A stretch of 64,000 nucleotides of DNA from Candidatus Magnetominusculus dajiuhuensis (GCA_015233465.1 JADFXP010000003.1:1-64000), one strand, 5' to 3'. Counted from the first letter of the stretch, positions 28,202-39,712 are shown. Made by a program: numbers and translations. Notes: a model not told the origin generated them from the sequence alone.

Positions 28202-30409
28202 TTATTTCTCAACATGTGTAAAAACGCCGTCCCAAGGTTGAGCAGGAGGTTCTAATATCAGACTGGCACAGCGTTTTGCGTATAGATCGTATAGTATGGT
28301 TTGTTTATGTTCTTTTATTAACATATCAAATATCTTTTCAGCTTCAGAAAATTTGCCTTCATAATATAATTTTAATGCTTTTTGAAAGATAGGAATTTCT
28401 TTTTCAAACTCTTTGTGCTGCTTTTCAGTATATATTGTATATAAAGTGATTGGTATTGTTTTGCCTTTAACTCTAACAGAGTCAATCTGTACAAAATTAA
28501 GGGATTTATCTTCTTCGCAGCCTTTGACAATTGCGTCGCTTAATAATATTTTAAGTCCATATTTTTTGGTAAGCCCTTCAATGCGGGATGCGAGATTAAC
28601 GTTGTCGCCTATGACCGAATAATTAAATAAATCTTCTGAACCCATATTGCCTACCATAGCAACGCCGCTATGCAAGCCTATACCAATCATAATAGTCTGG
28701 TTAAATTGCTTATTTAATTCAATATTGAGTATATCAAGCTCTTCTAACATAGAGATAGATGAAGTTACAGCGCGGGCTTGATGGTTTTTTACATCCAGAG
28801 GGGCATTATAAAATGCCATGATTGCATCGCCAATAAATTTATCAATAGTCCCGAAATTTTTCTTGATAATCTTTGTCATAGGGGTAAAATATTCTTTAAG
28901 CAGCAGGGCTATATTTACAGGCGACATAGTTTCACTCATAGTTGTAAAACTTCTAATATCGCTAAACAGAATCGTTATCTCTTTTTCTTCTCCTTGAAGT
29001 GAGAGTTTTGTTGGGTTTTTTACAAGCGTATCAACAACTTCGCTTGAGACAAATTTTGAAAATGCTGACTGTAAGAAACGTTTAGCGGATTCTTCGCTAT
29101 AAAATTTCATAAGCACTATTACTGTAAGATTTATCGTTAGAAGCATTAAAGACATAGTAGGAGAAAGCCAAAATCCAAATGTCATCATCATCTTTTGAGT
29201 AAAAAATAATATGCCAAAAATCATCAACCCATATGAAATCATACATTGGAAAGCTCGAGCCCTTGCAAATATAATTGTTGAAATCACCCCGGCAAACAAT
29301 ACCATCAGAAGCTCTGCGTCAATTCCCCAGCTAGGGACAAAGATAAAATCCTTATTAATAAAGGTATCAACCATTGTTGCATAGACCTCAACTCCTGGAT
29401 AATACTGATCTAAAGGGGTAGAACGTATATCTAATAACCCAGCAGCAGATGAACCAAGGAAGGCAATCTTTCCCTCAAGATCATCTTTTGAGATAAGCCC
29501 ATCCATTACGTCAGAGGCAGATAGGTAGGGGAATGTATGCCTTCCTCCTCTATAATTTATAAGCATCAATCCCTCAGGGCTTACAGGTATAACCACATCA
29601 GCAGCCTTGATTTGTTTAATCCCCAATTGATCTCTTTTAATAATCAATTGATTTGTTCCTGCTGCATAGAGATATGTTGCAAGGGCAAGATTTGGGTAAT
29701 AATTATCCTTATATTTCATGAGCAGCGGAACTGCTCTAAATGTTCCGTCTCTATCGTTAGCAGTATTATAAAATCCTGACCCTTTAGCTGATTCAGATAA
29801 AACAGGGATATTGCAAAGCACTTCACTTGGCTCAAATAACGATGAGGTTTTATTTGAATTAGGTACTTCATCAATAAATGATATATTTACAGGATTAAGT
29901 ACGCAATTATTATTTTTAAGCCCTTCTTTTTCAAATAAGAATTTATAACCAAGCACATAAGGCCCATTAGAGAGGGTTTTTGCCAAAAGTTTATCGTTAT
30001 CCATTAGACCCTCAGGTATCCCAGTGAAGCCAATATTAAGATTGAGGTCTGTTAATAGTGATTGTTTAATATGAAGAGGAGAAGTGCGGTCACCTTCTGA
30101 AAATACAATATCCAGTCCAACGGCTGTTACGCCTAAAGCCTTTAATCTTTCAAGCAGGAGAGCTACCCTATATCTTGGCCATGGCCATTGACCATAGCGT
30201 TTTAGACTCTTCTCATCAATATCTATAATTACAGGGATTGAACTTTTTTTGGTATTATGAATTGAGATTAAAAATAGGTCATAGACCTTGCCGTCAAGAA
30301 ATCTTAAAAATATTGGTTTTGAAAGTAAGATTACTGCGCAGAGTAATGTAGTAATAATTCCAACGAATAATACAAGGAATTTACCCTTAAAAAGAGATTT
30401 GATGCCCAT
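28202..30409 (-). CDS. CHASE2-domain class III adenylate/guanylate cyclase
   Basis: The 735-residue protein has an N-terminal membrane helix, a large extracytoplasmic CHASE2 sensor (about 35-340), membrane helices (about 350-430) and a class III cyclase domain (about 470-650). The metal-binding Asp residues are seen in FSDIRSF and GDAIMAF, and NLASRIEGL matches the catalytic helix. It would make a cyclic nucleotide in response to an envelope signal. It is the last gene of a FecR-OmpA-cyclase operon, a frequently seen association. Whether the product is cAMP or cGMP is not resolved. Confidence 0.9.
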   Translation of the reverse strand: MGIKSLFKGKFLVLFVGIITTLLCAVILLSKPIFLRFLDGKVYDLFLISIHNTKKSSIPVIIDIDEKSLKRYGQWPWPRYRVALLLERLKALGVTAVGLDIVFSEGDRTSPLHIKQSLLTDLNLNIGFTGIPEGLMDNDKLLAKTLSNGPYVLGYKFLFEKEGLKNNNCVLNPVNISFIDEVPNSNKTSSLFEPSEVLCNIPVLSESAKGSGFYNTANDRDGTFRAVPLLMKYKDNYYPNLALATYLYAAGTNQLIIKRDQLGIKQIKAADVVIPVSPEGLMLINYRGGRHTFPYLSASDVMDGLISKDDLEGKIAFLGSSAAGLLDIRSTPLDQYYPGVEVYATMVDTFINKDFIFVPSWGIDAELLMVLFAGVISTIIFARARAFQCMISYGLMIFGILFFTQKMMMTFGFWLSPTMSLMLLTINLTVIVLMKFYSEESAKRFLQSAFSKFVSSEVVDTLVKNPTKLSLQGEEKEITILFSDIRSFTTMSETMSPVNIALLLKEYFTPMTKIIKKNFGTIDKFIGDAIMAFYNAPLDVKNHQARAVTSSISMLEELDILNIELNKQFNQTIMIGIGLHSGVAMVGNMGSEDLFNYSVIGDNVNLASRIEGLTKKYGLKILLSDAIVKGCEEDKSLNFVQIDSVRVKGKTIPITLYTIYTEKQHKEFEKEIPIFQKALKLYYEGKFSEAEKIFDMLIKEHKQTILYDLYAKRCASLILEPPAQPWDGVFTHVEK

Positions 30410-30420
30410 ATCGAGAGCAT

Positions 30421-31014
30421 CTATCGGATAATGACTTCTACACGGCGGTTTCTCGGTTCGTCAACATTGTCGCCAGTAGGAATCAATGGATTTTCTTTAC
30501 CATGATATTCTATATGTAAAATATTCTTGTCTATACCATTTTTTAGGAGATAATCAGAAACGGTCTTTGCGCGGTCTAAAGACAACTCATAATTAAGCTT
30601 TGGGGTTCCGACAGTATCTGTATGACCGATAATACTGACATCAACAGATTCTCTTTTTTTGATGGATTCAACAATTAAGGGTAATTTAGGCTGAGATTCT
30701 GCAACTATCTCAGAAGAGTTTGACTCAAAATAAAGGATAAACTTATCTGGAGCAGTTGGCAGAGCCTTTAAGGCTGACTCATATAGAGTGTCAATATATT
30801 TTTGACTAACCGGCTCCGGCTTTATAGGGGATGCCTCAGTGCCTGAAACGGTTGTGAGATAGTTTTCTTTATCAATAACCTGAGAGCCATTTTTATTATA
30901 AACCTCAATACTTGAGGTCTTGCCCTCTTCGTGTAAAAGACAAACTGTGACTTTATTAGAAGCGCATCCAGTTGTCAGTAAGACTATTGATAGAAGAGCC
31001 AATAATAATTTCAT
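30421..31014 (-). CDS. OmpA-family lipoprotein
   Basis: A lipoprotein signal ends with lipobox LTTGC (Cys 17). A C-terminal OmpA peptidoglycan-binding domain (about 85-197) has the motifs IGHTDTVG, LSLDRAKTVSDYL and NRRVEV. The protein probably links the outer membrane to peptidoglycan. Its ATG overlaps the TAA of the FecR gene (TAATG), and it precedes the CHASE2 cyclase gene, so it may feed an envelope signal to that sensor; the latter is an inference. Confidence 0.9.
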   Translation of the reverse strand: MKLLLALLSIVLLTTGCASNKVTVCLLHEEGKTSSIEVYNKNGSQVIDKENYLTTVSGTEASPIKPEPVSQKYIDTLYESALKALPTAPDKFILYFESNSSEIVAESQPKLPLIVESIKKRESVDVSIIGHTDTVGTPKLNYELSLDRAKTVSDYLLKNGIDKNILHIEYHGKENPLIPTGDNVDEPRNRRVEVIIR

Positions 31015-31445
31015 TATTCATCTACCTTTATAGCAAATTTTGTGCCTCTTAAGCCAAGAGTTGCAAGTGGAGTCTCAAATTTTACAGATTTTGGCGAGAG
31101 CCTTCCAATATTACCGTTTACAAATACGGCAGTGCCTTTTGACATCTTTGTAACAAATGAGTAGTTTTTATTATTTGGATCAAAGACAAATCTATCTACA
31201 ATTATCTTACTATTAGGTCCGAGGGATAAGAGTGTGTCGTCTTGAAAGATTATCCCAATTGAAGAATCTGCCTCTGTTATTATCGTATCATTTGGATATA
31301 TATTTGAACCAACTTTTGCTTGAATAGTCTGATTAGAACTAATAATCTGTGCTTTACCGGTCATTTTTTTAATAACGCCTGCTGGTTCTTGCGCAAATAA
31401 AAACGCAGGTATAAGCATCATTATTATGAATATAAATCGTTTCAT
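31014..31445 (-). CDS. FecR-domain periplasmic protein
   Basis: A signal peptide (MKRFIFIIMMLIPAFLFA) is followed by a single FecR domain with the strand pattern IYPNDTIITEADSSIGI and LGPNSKIIVDRF, ending LATLGLRGTKFAIKVDE. The 143-residue protein has no FecR-type anti-sigma membrane helix, so it is the secreted stand-alone type. Its gene starts the operon with the OmpA lipoprotein and CHASE2 cyclase genes. Stand-alone FecR proteins of this type are of unclear function. Confidence 0.85.
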   Translation of the reverse strand: MKRFIFIIMMLIPAFLFAQEPAGVIKKMTGKAQIISSNQTIQAKVGSNIYPNDTIITEADSSIGIIFQDDTLLSLGPNSKIIVDRFVFDPNNKNYSFVTKMSKGTAVFVNGNIGRLSPKSVKFETPLATLGLRGTKFAIKVDE

Positions 31446-31490
31446 TAGATATATTATCAGAATATAATTTAAAAATACAATAGAAAAATA

Positions 31491-31550
31491 ATGGGTTCAA
31501 AGGGACGAGTCCCTTTGCAGGGATTTTTAATGGCAGGGGTCTAAGACCCA
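31491..31550. repeat. Hairpin-type interspersed repeat, copy 5
   Basis: Hairpins AAAGGGAC-GA-GTCCCTTT (31499-31516) and GGGTCTAAGACCC (31537-31549) occur with the GGGTTC flank. It lies between the nifA end and the FecR start, 46 bp upstream of the FecR ATG. Confidence 0.82.
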
Positions 31551-31571
31551 GTTATAAAAACCCTTAAAAGG

Positions 31572-33089
31572 TTACTTAAGAGCAACACCGTATTTTTTGA
31601 TTCTATAACCTAGTTGTCTTTGTGTAATCCCAAGCGCTTTAGCAGTTTTATTTTGAACATAATTTTGTTCTTTAAGTGCTTTGATTATTCTTTGTTTTTC
31701 GATTTCTTCGACTTCATCGTTGAGGGAGTTGGAGTTATGTTCAATTATGTCCAGCTTATCTGTCTTAAAAGTAAACATGCAAAAAGGCAGATTATCTTTG
31801 TCTATCAAATCTCCATCTGCCATGATTACGAGCCTTTCAATTGTATTAGCAAGTTCTCTTACATTGCCGGGCCATGAATATGAGATGAATGTTTTTAAGA
31901 CATCTTCTGTAAAAGTGACCTGTTTATTGTAATCTTTATTGAACTTTCTCAGATAATAATCAGTAAGAAGGGCAATGTCATCTACCCGTTCTCTTAGAGG
32001 AGGGAGCATTATTGGAACAACATTTAAGCGCCAGTAAAGGTCTTCTCTGAATCTGCCTTCTTTGATCTCTGTTAGGAGATTTTTATTAGTTGCGGTAATA
32101 ATTCGGACATCTGCCTTTATGGGTATGCCTGAACCAACCCTTTCAAATGTATGTTCTTGAAGGACTCTAAGGAGTTTTGCCTGTAGGTCATATGGAAGTT
32201 CGGCTATCTCATCAAGGAATATAGTGCCTCCAAGGGCTAATTCAAAGCGTCCGATTCTTTTGGATACTGCTCCTGTAAAAGCGCCCTTAACACATCCGAA
32301 AAGCTCAATTTCAAGGAGATTTTGAGGGATGGCTGCGCAGTTTACAGAGATGATTGGAAATGCTGCCCTTTTGCTCTCATAATGAAGAGCCCTTGCGATT
32401 AGTTCTTTGCCAGTGCCTGATTCCCCTAAAAGTAAGACTGTGGCATCCGTTCCTGCTACCTTTACTACAGATTTTAGGATTGATTGAAATTTTTCAGATT
32501 CACCTATGATATTTGGAAAGCTGAAACGTTCCTTTAGCTGAGATTTAAGCTGGTCTTTTTCCCTTTCAACCTTTTTATATGTCTCCCATAACTTTACAAA
32601 TTGGGCGATGAGAGAAGAGACAATCTGAAGCACCCTAAGGTCATCATCAACACTGCCGTTTTCTCCAGCATATATCCTGTCAACGCTTATTACTCCAAAT
32701 ATCTCGCCCTTTAGTTTTATAGGAATAGAGATAAATGAAATGCCGTCTTTATTGGGTCTTGAACCTGTTTTATTTAGAAATAACGGCTCATCACCAATAT
32801 TTGGGACTATCATTGGGGAGCCGCTTTTTATAACCCTTCCAACTATACCTTCTCCAATTCGGTATTTACCTCTCATAATCTCTTCCTTAGTCAATCCATG
32901 CGCAGCAACGATCCTTAATTGTTCTGATTCGCTGTCAAGGAGAAATACGCATCCTCTCTGCATCTCAAGTAAACTGCCAAGCGTACTCATAGCAGAGGTA
33001 AGATTCCTTTCAAGGTCTATAGAAGAGGTTAAAACCTTGCTGACCTCTAAGATAGCTGTTAGTTCCTTATTTTGTTTATTTTGCTCCAT
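31572..33089 (-). CDS. nifA: NifA sigma-54-dependent transcription activator
   Basis: The 505-residue protein has an N-terminal GAF domain (about 18-165), a sigma-54 AAA+ domain with Walker A GESGTGKE (222-229), the sigma-54 contact loop GAFTGA (269-274) and Walker [10 protein letters not shown], and a Fis-type helix-turn-helix at the C-terminus (about 465-505). The linker between AAA+ and HTH lacks the paired cysteines of oxygen-sensing rhizobial NifA. The gene is divergent from nifH, and two NifA sites are found before nifH and nifB, so the name is well supported. It has a sigma-70 promoter of its own. Confidence 0.95.
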   Translation of the reverse strand: MEQNKQNKELTAILEVSKVLTSSIDLERNLTSAMSTLGSLLEMQRGCVFLLDSESEQLRIVAAHGLTKEEIMRGKYRIGEGIVGRVIKSGSPMIVPNIGDEPLFLNKTGSRPNKDGISFISIPIKLKGEIFGVISVDRIYAGENGSVDDDLRVLQIVSSLIAQFVKLWETYKKVEREKDQLKSQLKERFSFPNIIGESEKFQSILKSVVKVAGTDATVLLLGESGTGKELIARALHYESKRAAFPIISVNCAAIPQNLLEIELFGCVKGAFTGAVSKRIGRFELALGGTIFLDEIAELPYDLQAKLLRVLQEHTFERVGSGIPIKADVRIITATNKNLLTEIKEGRFREDLYWRLNVVPIMLPPLRERVDDIALLTDYYLRKFNKDYNKQVTFTEDVLKTFISYSWPGNVRELANTIERLVIMADGDLIDKDNLPFCMFTFKTDKLDIIEHNSNSLNDEVEEIEKQRIIKALKEQNYVQNKTAKALGITQRQLGYRIKKYGVALK

Positions 33090-33110
33090 AATTTATGTCC
33101 TTCATCTAAT

Positions 33111-33140
33111 ATTATAATCATTTTCTTGATCTTGAGTCAA
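33111..33140 (-). promoter_or_regulatory. Sigma-70 promoter of nifA
   Basis: On the minus strand TTGACT (33135-33140) and TATAAT (33111-33116) are 18 bp apart. The predicted start near 33104 leaves a short leader with the Shine-Dalgarno sequence GAAGGA before the nifA ATG. Confidence 0.6.
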
Positions 33141-33146
33141 TCGAAT

Positions 33147-33180
33147 TTACAATTTTGTAATAAAGATTACAATTTTGTAA
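33147..33180. promoter_or_regulatory. NifA upstream activator site for nifH, within a double palindrome
   Basis: TGT-N10-ACA, the NifA consensus, lies at 33156-33171 with extended symmetry TTGTAAT-AAAG-ATTACAA. It is formed where two copies of the palindrome TTACAATTTTGTAA (33147-33160 and 33167-33180) meet, 20 bp apart. Its centre is 63 bp upstream of the GG of the -24 element. It also lies just upstream of the nifA promoter. Confidence 0.8.
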
Positions 33181-33224
33181 TGTAAGGGTTGGTAATATAT
33201 TCAATGATTTCAATAGTTTAGATA

Positions 33225-33240
33225 TGGCATGAAAAGTGTA
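33225..33240 (+). promoter_or_regulatory. Sigma-54 (-24/-12) promoter of nifH
   Basis: TGGCATGAAAAGTGTA matches the -24 element well. The -12 element has GT instead of GC, a weakened match. The spacing of GG to this dinucleotide is the required 10 bp. It is 43 bp before the nifH ATG. Confidence 0.65.
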
Positions 33241-33265
33241 GTTAGGTATATATAAGAAAATTTAA

Positions 33266-34122
<857 letters not shown>

Positions 34123-34123
<1 letters not shown>

Positions 34124-35550
34124 TGGGCACAAATATTAAAGACACCCAGAAACTAATAGAGGAAGTCCTTTCAGCGTATCCTGAAAAGGCTCAGAAAGAA
34201 AGGGCGAAACATCTTGCTGCCAATGACCCAACAGGACAATGCAGCAGTTGTCAGGTGAAGTCAAACACAAAATCAAGACCAGGTGTTATGACAGTGCGCG
34301 GGTGTGCGTATGCTGGGGCAAAGGGCGTTGTCTGGGGGCCAGTAAAAGACCAAATTACTATAAGTCACGGGCCTATTGGATGCGGTCAATACAGCTGGTG
34401 GGCAAGGAGAAATTATTATAATGGTCAAACTGGCATTGATACATTTGGCACTATGCACATTACTACTGATTTCAAAGAAAGCAGCATCGTATATGGCGGA
34501 GACAAAGGGCTGTATGCAGCATTAAATGAGTTAAAGGGGTTATTTCCTTTGGCTAAGAGTATGGGAATATTATCAGAGTGTCCTGTAGGGTTAATTGGAG
34601 ATGATATAGAGGCAGTAGCGAAAAAGGTATCTACAGAAATGAACATGCCTATTGTGCCTGTAAGATGTGAAGGATTTAGAGGTGTGAGCCAGTCTTTAGG
34701 TCATCATATTGCAAATGACAGTATAAGGGATCATATCTTAGGAAAGGGGAAACTTGAAACCTCAACGCCATATGATATAGCGCTTATAGGAGATTATAAT
34801 ATTGGAGGAGACGCATGGGCTTCACGAAAGATGCTTGAAGAACTTGGTCTTAGGGTGATAGCTCAGTGGACTGGAGATGCCTCTATAAATGAGATGGGCA
34901 TAGCGCATCTGGCAAAGGTAAATCTTATTCACTGTTATCGCTCCATGAATTATATATGCAGGCATATGGAAGAGAAATATGGTATTCCGTGGGTGGAGTT
35001 TAATTTTTTTGGTCCAACAAAGATATACCAGAGCATAAGAAAGATTGCCTCATTATTTGATGATAAAATTAAGGATAATGCGGAAAAAATGATAGAAAAA
35101 TATAAACCTGTGATGGATGCTGTAATTAATGAATTTAAGCCAAAACTTGAAGACAAAAAGGTAATGCTGTATGTTGGAGGACTAAGACCAAGACATACGA
35201 TTGGGGCATATGAGGATTTAGGCATGAAGGTTGTTGCAGCAGGTTATGAGTTTGGTCATAACGATGACTATAAACGTACTTATCCAGAATTAAAGGAAGG
35301 CATGGTTATCATGGATGATGTCACTTTGTATGAACTTGAGGAGTTTACAAGGAGATTGAGACCTGATATGATCGGGGCAGGCATAAAGGAGAAATACTCC
35401 TATCATAAAATGGGCGTGCCTTTTAGACAGATGCACTCATGGGATTATTCAGGGCCTTATCATGGCTTTGACGGATTTCCAGTCTTTGCCAGAGATATGG
35501 ATATGACGGTAAACAGTCCTACATGGGACTTAATAAGGAGAAAGAGATGA
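34123..35550 (+). CDS. nifD: Nitrogenase molybdenum-iron protein alpha chain
   Basis: The 475-residue protein has the P-cluster cysteines C61 ([10 protein letters not shown]), C87 ([10 protein letters not shown]) and C153 (LSECPVG), the conserved His segment SLGHHIAND, the FeMo-cofactor Cys in [12 protein letters not shown] and the cofactor His in [13 protein letters not shown]. These features fit the molybdenum NifD. The ATG at 34123 overlaps the nifH stop (TGATG) and has GGAGG 7 bases upstream; a TTG one codon earlier is less likely. It catalyses N2 reduction in the alpha2beta2 complex with NifK. Confidence 0.98.
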
Positions 35551-37061
35551 CACCCATGAAGATAAAAGATCATAACGAACTATTTCTGGAAGAAGAGTAT
35601 AAAGAACAATTTAAAAGAAAAAGGGAATTTGAATTATCTCCGTCAGCGGAAGAAGTAAAGGAAATCTCAGATTGGACAAAGACGCAGGAGTATAAAAAGC
35701 TAAACTTTGAAAGGAAAAATATAAAGATAAATCCAGCAAAGGCATGTCAGCCGCTTGGAGCGGTATTTTGCGCGTCAGGATTTGAGGGATCTATGCCTTT
35801 TGTTCAGGGCGCTCAGGGCTGTGTGGCTTATTTCAGGAGTCATTTATCAAGGCATTTTAAGGAGCCATTTTCTGCTATCTCAACCTCTATGACTGAAGAC
35901 GCTGCGGTCTTTGGCGGGTTAAACAATATGCTTGAAGGTCTTGAAAACGCATATACCCTTTATCATCCAAAGATACTTCCAGTATCTACGACCTGTATGG
36001 CAGAGGTTATAGGAGATGACCTTAATTCCTTTATAAAACAGGCTAAGGAAAAAGGGATTATACCAAAAGACTTTCTTGTACCCTTTGCCCATACGCCGAG
36101 TTTTACCGGCTCTTATATTAATGGTTACGACAATATGCTAAAAGGTATACTGCTCACAGTTACAGAAGGAAAAAGAGGGCATTCAAATGGAAAGATAAAC
36201 ATCATTCCGGGCTTTGACACATATACTGGGGATTATAGGGAGATTAAGAGACTGCTTGATATTATGGGAGTTGAATATACAATACTAGCAGATGTGAGCG
36301 AGATATTTGACTGCCCAAATACTGGTGAGTATAAGCTGTATCCGGGCGGAACAAAATTAGCAGATGCAATGGATTCAATAAATGCAGCTGCCACAGTTGC
36401 GCTCCAGAAATATTCAACACTAAAGACACTTGATTATATCCATAAAGAATGGAATCAAAAAACATCTGTGCAACAGCCTATAGGGATAAAAAATACAGAT
36501 AGATTTTTTGATGAGATAAGTAATCTAAGCGGGAAGCCCATTCCTCAAGAGATTAATGATGAAAGGGGACGCGCAGTTGATGCGATGGTGGACTCACATC
36601 CTTATGTTCACGGTAAGAGATTTGCCCTTATTGGAGATCCTGATCAGCTTTTGGGACTAATGAGTTTTTTAATGGAGATGGGCGGTATTCCAGTACATAT
36701 TGTCTGCACTATGGGAGATAAGGCATTTGAGGAAGATGCCTATAGAGTGCTCAGTGAAAACCCATTTGGAGCAGAAGGAAAGGTCTATGCAGGAATGGAT
36801 ATGTGGCATCTAAGGTCGCTGCTGTTTACTGATCCGGTAGATTTTCTCATAGGAAATTCTTATGCGAAGCTGTTATGGAGGGACACTGGTACGCCTTTAA
36901 TAAGGATAGGATTTCCGCTTTTTGACAGGCATCACCTTCATAGGTATCCTCTAATAGGGTATCAAGGCGTGATTAATCTTGTGAATTTGATAGTTAATAT
37001 AGTTTTAGATGAACTGGATAGAAGCACTATAAATACAACGAGTTTTGATGTAATTAGGTAA
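35547..37061 (+). CDS. nifK: Nitrogenase molybdenum-iron protein beta chain
   Basis: The 504-residue protein has the P-cluster Cys ligands in [27 protein letters not shown] and [12 protein letters not shown]. The start at 35547 is used because it overlaps the nifD stop (ATGA) and follows AAGGAG; an upstream in-frame start lies inside nifD. It pairs with NifD and carries the shared P cluster between the subunits. The C-terminus is complete. Confidence 0.98.
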   Translation: MTPMKIKDHNELFLEEEYKEQFKRKREFELSPSAEEVKEISDWTKTQEYKKLNFERKNIKINPAKACQPLGAVFCASGFEGSMPFVQGAQGCVAYFRSHLSRHFKEPFSAISTSMTEDAAVFGGLNNMLEGLENAYTLYHPKILPVSTTCMAEVIGDDLNSFIKQAKEKGIIPKDFLVPFAHTPSFTGSYINGYDNMLKGILLTVTEGKRGHSNGKINIIPGFDTYTGDYREIKRLLDIMGVEYTILADVSEIFDCPNTGEYKLYPGGTKLADAMDSINAAATVALQKYSTLKTLDYIHKEWNQKTSVQQPIGIKNTDRFFDEISNLSGKPIPQEINDERGRAVDAMVDSHPYVHGKRFALIGDPDQLLGLMSFLMEMGGIPVHIVCTMGDKAFEEDAYRVLSENPFGAEGKVYAGMDMWHLRSLLFTDPVDFLIGNSYAKLLWRDTGTPLIRIGFPLFDRHHLHRYPLIGYQGVINLVNLIVNIVLDELDRSTINTTSFDVIR

Positions 37062-37073
37062 TAGAGGAATGAT

Positions 37074-39635
37074 ATGCACAATAGCATAGAGAAATTAATG
37101 GACTCTGGATGTAATCGGCACAGCAAGGATAAGATCTGCAGGGCTAAAGGCGGTGAGTCCTGCGCATTTGACGGGGCTATGATCGTACTTGCGCCAATAG
37201 CAGACTCTGCGCACATTGTTCATGGGCCTATAGCATGTCTTGGAAATTCTTGGGAAGGCAGAGGGTCTTTATCAAAACAAGGAAACCTTCACAAGATGGG
37301 TTTTACTACAAAGATGAACGAGATGGACATTGTCTATGGTTCTGAAGAAAAACTCTATAAGGCAATATTGCAAGTATATGAAACCGTTAAGCCAAAGGCA
37401 GTCTTTGTATATGCTACATGCGTAAGCGGACTTACTGGCGAGGATATTGAGTCAGTGGCAGCGCGGGCTGAAAATACGCTTGGTATAAGGGTAATACCCG
37501 TTAATGCGCCGGGTTTTACTGGTCCTAAAAATCTTGGAAATAGGATTGCTGGTGAGGCGCTGCTTGATTATGTAATAGGTACTGGTACTGCCCATGATAT
37601 AGGTGAATTTAATATTAATCTCATTGGGGAATATAATATCGCAGGAGACCTATGGCTGATTGAGCCGCTTTTAAAAGAGGCTGGGATAAATATACTCTCA
37701 AGGATAAGCGGGGACTCCAGATTTGAGGAGATAACCTATGCGCATCAGTCTTTGCTTAATGTTGTAGTATGCAGCCGTGCCTTGATTAATGTGGCAAAGG
37801 AGATGAAAAATAAATACGGCATTCCCTATATTGAGGCATCTTTCTTTGGGAAAACAGAGATGTCAAAGGCGCTGACTGCAATAGCTGATGGGCTTGGTAA
37901 TGCAGCAATTAAAGATAAGATCAACACAATTATTGAAAGAGAACAAGATGTATTAACAGAGAAACTCAAGGCATATGAATTATGTAGAGGATTGCGGGCT
38001 GTCCTTTACACTGGAGGTGTAAAGAGCTGGTCTTTCATATCTGCGCTTATGGACTTAGGGATAGAGGTTACAGCTATTGGGACAAAGAAGAGTACCTTTG
38101 AAGATGAAGAGAAGATGAAGGAGATACTTGGGGAAGATGCGCCATTAGTTTCAGATGTAACCCCTAAAAATCTCCTTAAACTCATTCGTGATAATAAGGC
38201 AGATATACTTGTGGCTGGCGGAAGAAATCAATATCTAGGCGTAAAGGAAGGCATACCCTTTGTTGATGTTAATCAAGAGAGGCATACCGCTTATGCTGGA
38301 TATGAGGGACTTGTCAACCTTGCTAAAGACATATCTGAGAGCGTTCGTTTTTACAGCGTTAGGTCTAGGGTAATCCCGAATATATTGAAGATGTCAAAGG
38401 ATGTAGTTATAAATCCAATCAGACATTCGCAATCTATAGGAGCTGCTATGGCATTACAGGGAATAGATCGGGCAATCCCAATTATACATGGCGCTCAAGG
38501 ATGCAGCTTCCTGCAGAAGGTTCTGCTTACAAAGCATTTCAGAGAGCCTATTGCCTTACATAGCACAAAGATGTTCACAGAAGATGTGGTTATGGGAAGC
38601 GAGGAATGTCTTGAGCGCACGATTAATGAGATTATAGAGAAAAACAAGCCTGACCTAATTGGAGTTCTGACAAGCGGTCTAACAGAGATCAAAGGAGACG
38701 ATGCAGGAAGAATCGTTAAAAATTATGGCAATGTCGTTCATATTCCAACCCCTGACTATGTTGGGGGAATTGAAAGCGGATACTGCAGCGCTGTAAAGGC
38801 TGTTTTGAGGCTTGCAGAGATTAGAAATACTGGGGTGTTTAATAATAGCATAAATGTGCTTGCAGGGTCTCATCTTAATCCAGCGGATTTTACAGTGCTG
38901 AGTGAGATGATAAAGACTTTTGGTCTCACACCGATTATTTTACCTGATTTGTCCTCCCTTGACGGGAGCAGAAAGGGAATATCTCCTCTGTCTTTAGGTG
39001 GAGTAGGAATTGAACAAATTAAAGAGATGGGAGGGGCAATATTTACTCTTGTAATAGGCGCTAGTTTAGAGAGCGCAGCAGTTTATCTTAAAGAGGTTTT
39101 TGATATTGAATATAAAGTTTTTGCTGGTGTCTCTGGGCTAAAGGATACAGACATGTTTTTGGATACTCTCTCAATGCTTAGCGGAAACCCAGTTCCTTTA
39201 AGATACATCAGACAAAGGAGCATCCTTATAGATGGTCTAGGGGATGCGCATTTTTACATGCGAGGGAAAAAGGTCTGTATGGCACTTGAACCTGACTTGT
39301 CTATTCAGTCTTCAAGGTGGCTTGATGAGGCTGGGGCAGAGGTAATACTTTCAGTAATACCAACGGACTCCCCTGCTGCTCTGGATATTATGGCAAGAGA
39401 TGTCATAGTAGGCGATCTCACATCCATAGAAGGTGATTTTGATATACTCTTATCAAATTCTCATGCAAAGTGTACTGCGCAAAGGCTTGGAATACCGCTT
39501 TATCAGATAGGATTTCCAGTATATAAATCATTTGGTTATTGTTCAAGGGTTACAATAGGTTATGTTGGGGCGCATTTGCATATTATTGAATTAGTAAATA
39601 AAGACCTCTGCGCTACTAAAGAAGAGCAAAAATAA
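37074..39635 (+). CDS. nifEN: NifE-NifN fusion, FeMo-cofactor assembly scaffold
   Basis: The frame of 853 residues contains a complete NifE-like half (residues 1 to about 435, with GPIACLGNSWEGRGS and YATCVSGLTGEDI) and a complete NifN-like half (about 436-853, with IHGAQGCSFLQK and LTSGLTEIKGDD). No stop or frameshift separates them. NifEN is normally an alpha2beta2 scaffold where the NifB-derived cluster receives molybdenum and homocitrate. A covalent fusion fixes a 1:1 ratio. It follows nifK by 12 bp in the same operon. Confidence 0.95.
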   Translation: MHNSIEKLMDSGCNRHSKDKICRAKGGESCAFDGAMIVLAPIADSAHIVHGPIACLGNSWEGRGSLSKQGNLHKMGFTTKMNEMDIVYGSEEKLYKAILQVYETVKPKAVFVYATCVSGLTGEDIESVAARAENTLGIRVIPVNAPGFTGPKNLGNRIAGEALLDYVIGTGTAHDIGEFNINLIGEYNIAGDLWLIEPLLKEAGINILSRISGDSRFEEITYAHQSLLNVVVCSRALINVAKEMKNKYGIPYIEASFFGKTEMSKALTAIADGLGNAAIKDKINTIIEREQDVLTEKLKAYELCRGLRAVLYTGGVKSWSFISALMDLGIEVTAIGTKKSTFEDEEKMKEILGEDAPLVSDVTPKNLLKLIRDNKADILVAGGRNQYLGVKEGIPFVDVNQERHTAYAGYEGLVNLAKDISESVRFYSVRSRVIPNILKMSKDVVINPIRHSQSIGAAMALQGIDRAIPIIHGAQGCSFLQKVLLTKHFREPIALHSTKMFTEDVVMGSEECLERTINEIIEKNKPDLIGVLTSGLTEIKGDDAGRIVKNYGNVVHIPTPDYVGGIESGYCSAVKAVLRLAEIRNTGVFNNSINVLAGSHLNPADFTVLSEMIKTFGLTPIILPDLSSLDGSRKGISPLSLGGVGIEQIKEMGGAIFTLVIGASLESAAVYLKEVFDIEYKVFAGVSGLKDTDMFLDTLSMLSGNPVPLRYIRQRSILIDGLGDAHFYMRGKKVCMALEPDLSIQSSRWLDEAGAEVILSVIPTDSPAALDIMARDVIVGDLTSIEGDFDILLSNSHAKCTAQRLGIPLYQIGFPVYKSFGYCSRVTIGYVGAHLHIIELVNKDLCATKEEQK

Positions 39636-39652
39636 ATAATGGTTTTTTATAA

Positions 39653-39712
39653 TGGGTTCAAAGGGACGAGTCCCTTTGCAGGGATTTTTAAGGGGCAGAG
39701 CCCCTTAAAGGA
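39653..39712. repeat. Hairpin-type interspersed repeat, copy 6, inside the nif operon
   Basis: Hairpins AAAGGGAC-GA-GTCCCTTT (39660-39677) and AAGGGGC-AGA-GCCCCTT (39690-39706) occur between nifEN and nifX. They may cause partial termination or mRNA processing between the structural and accessory genes. Confidence 0.82.
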
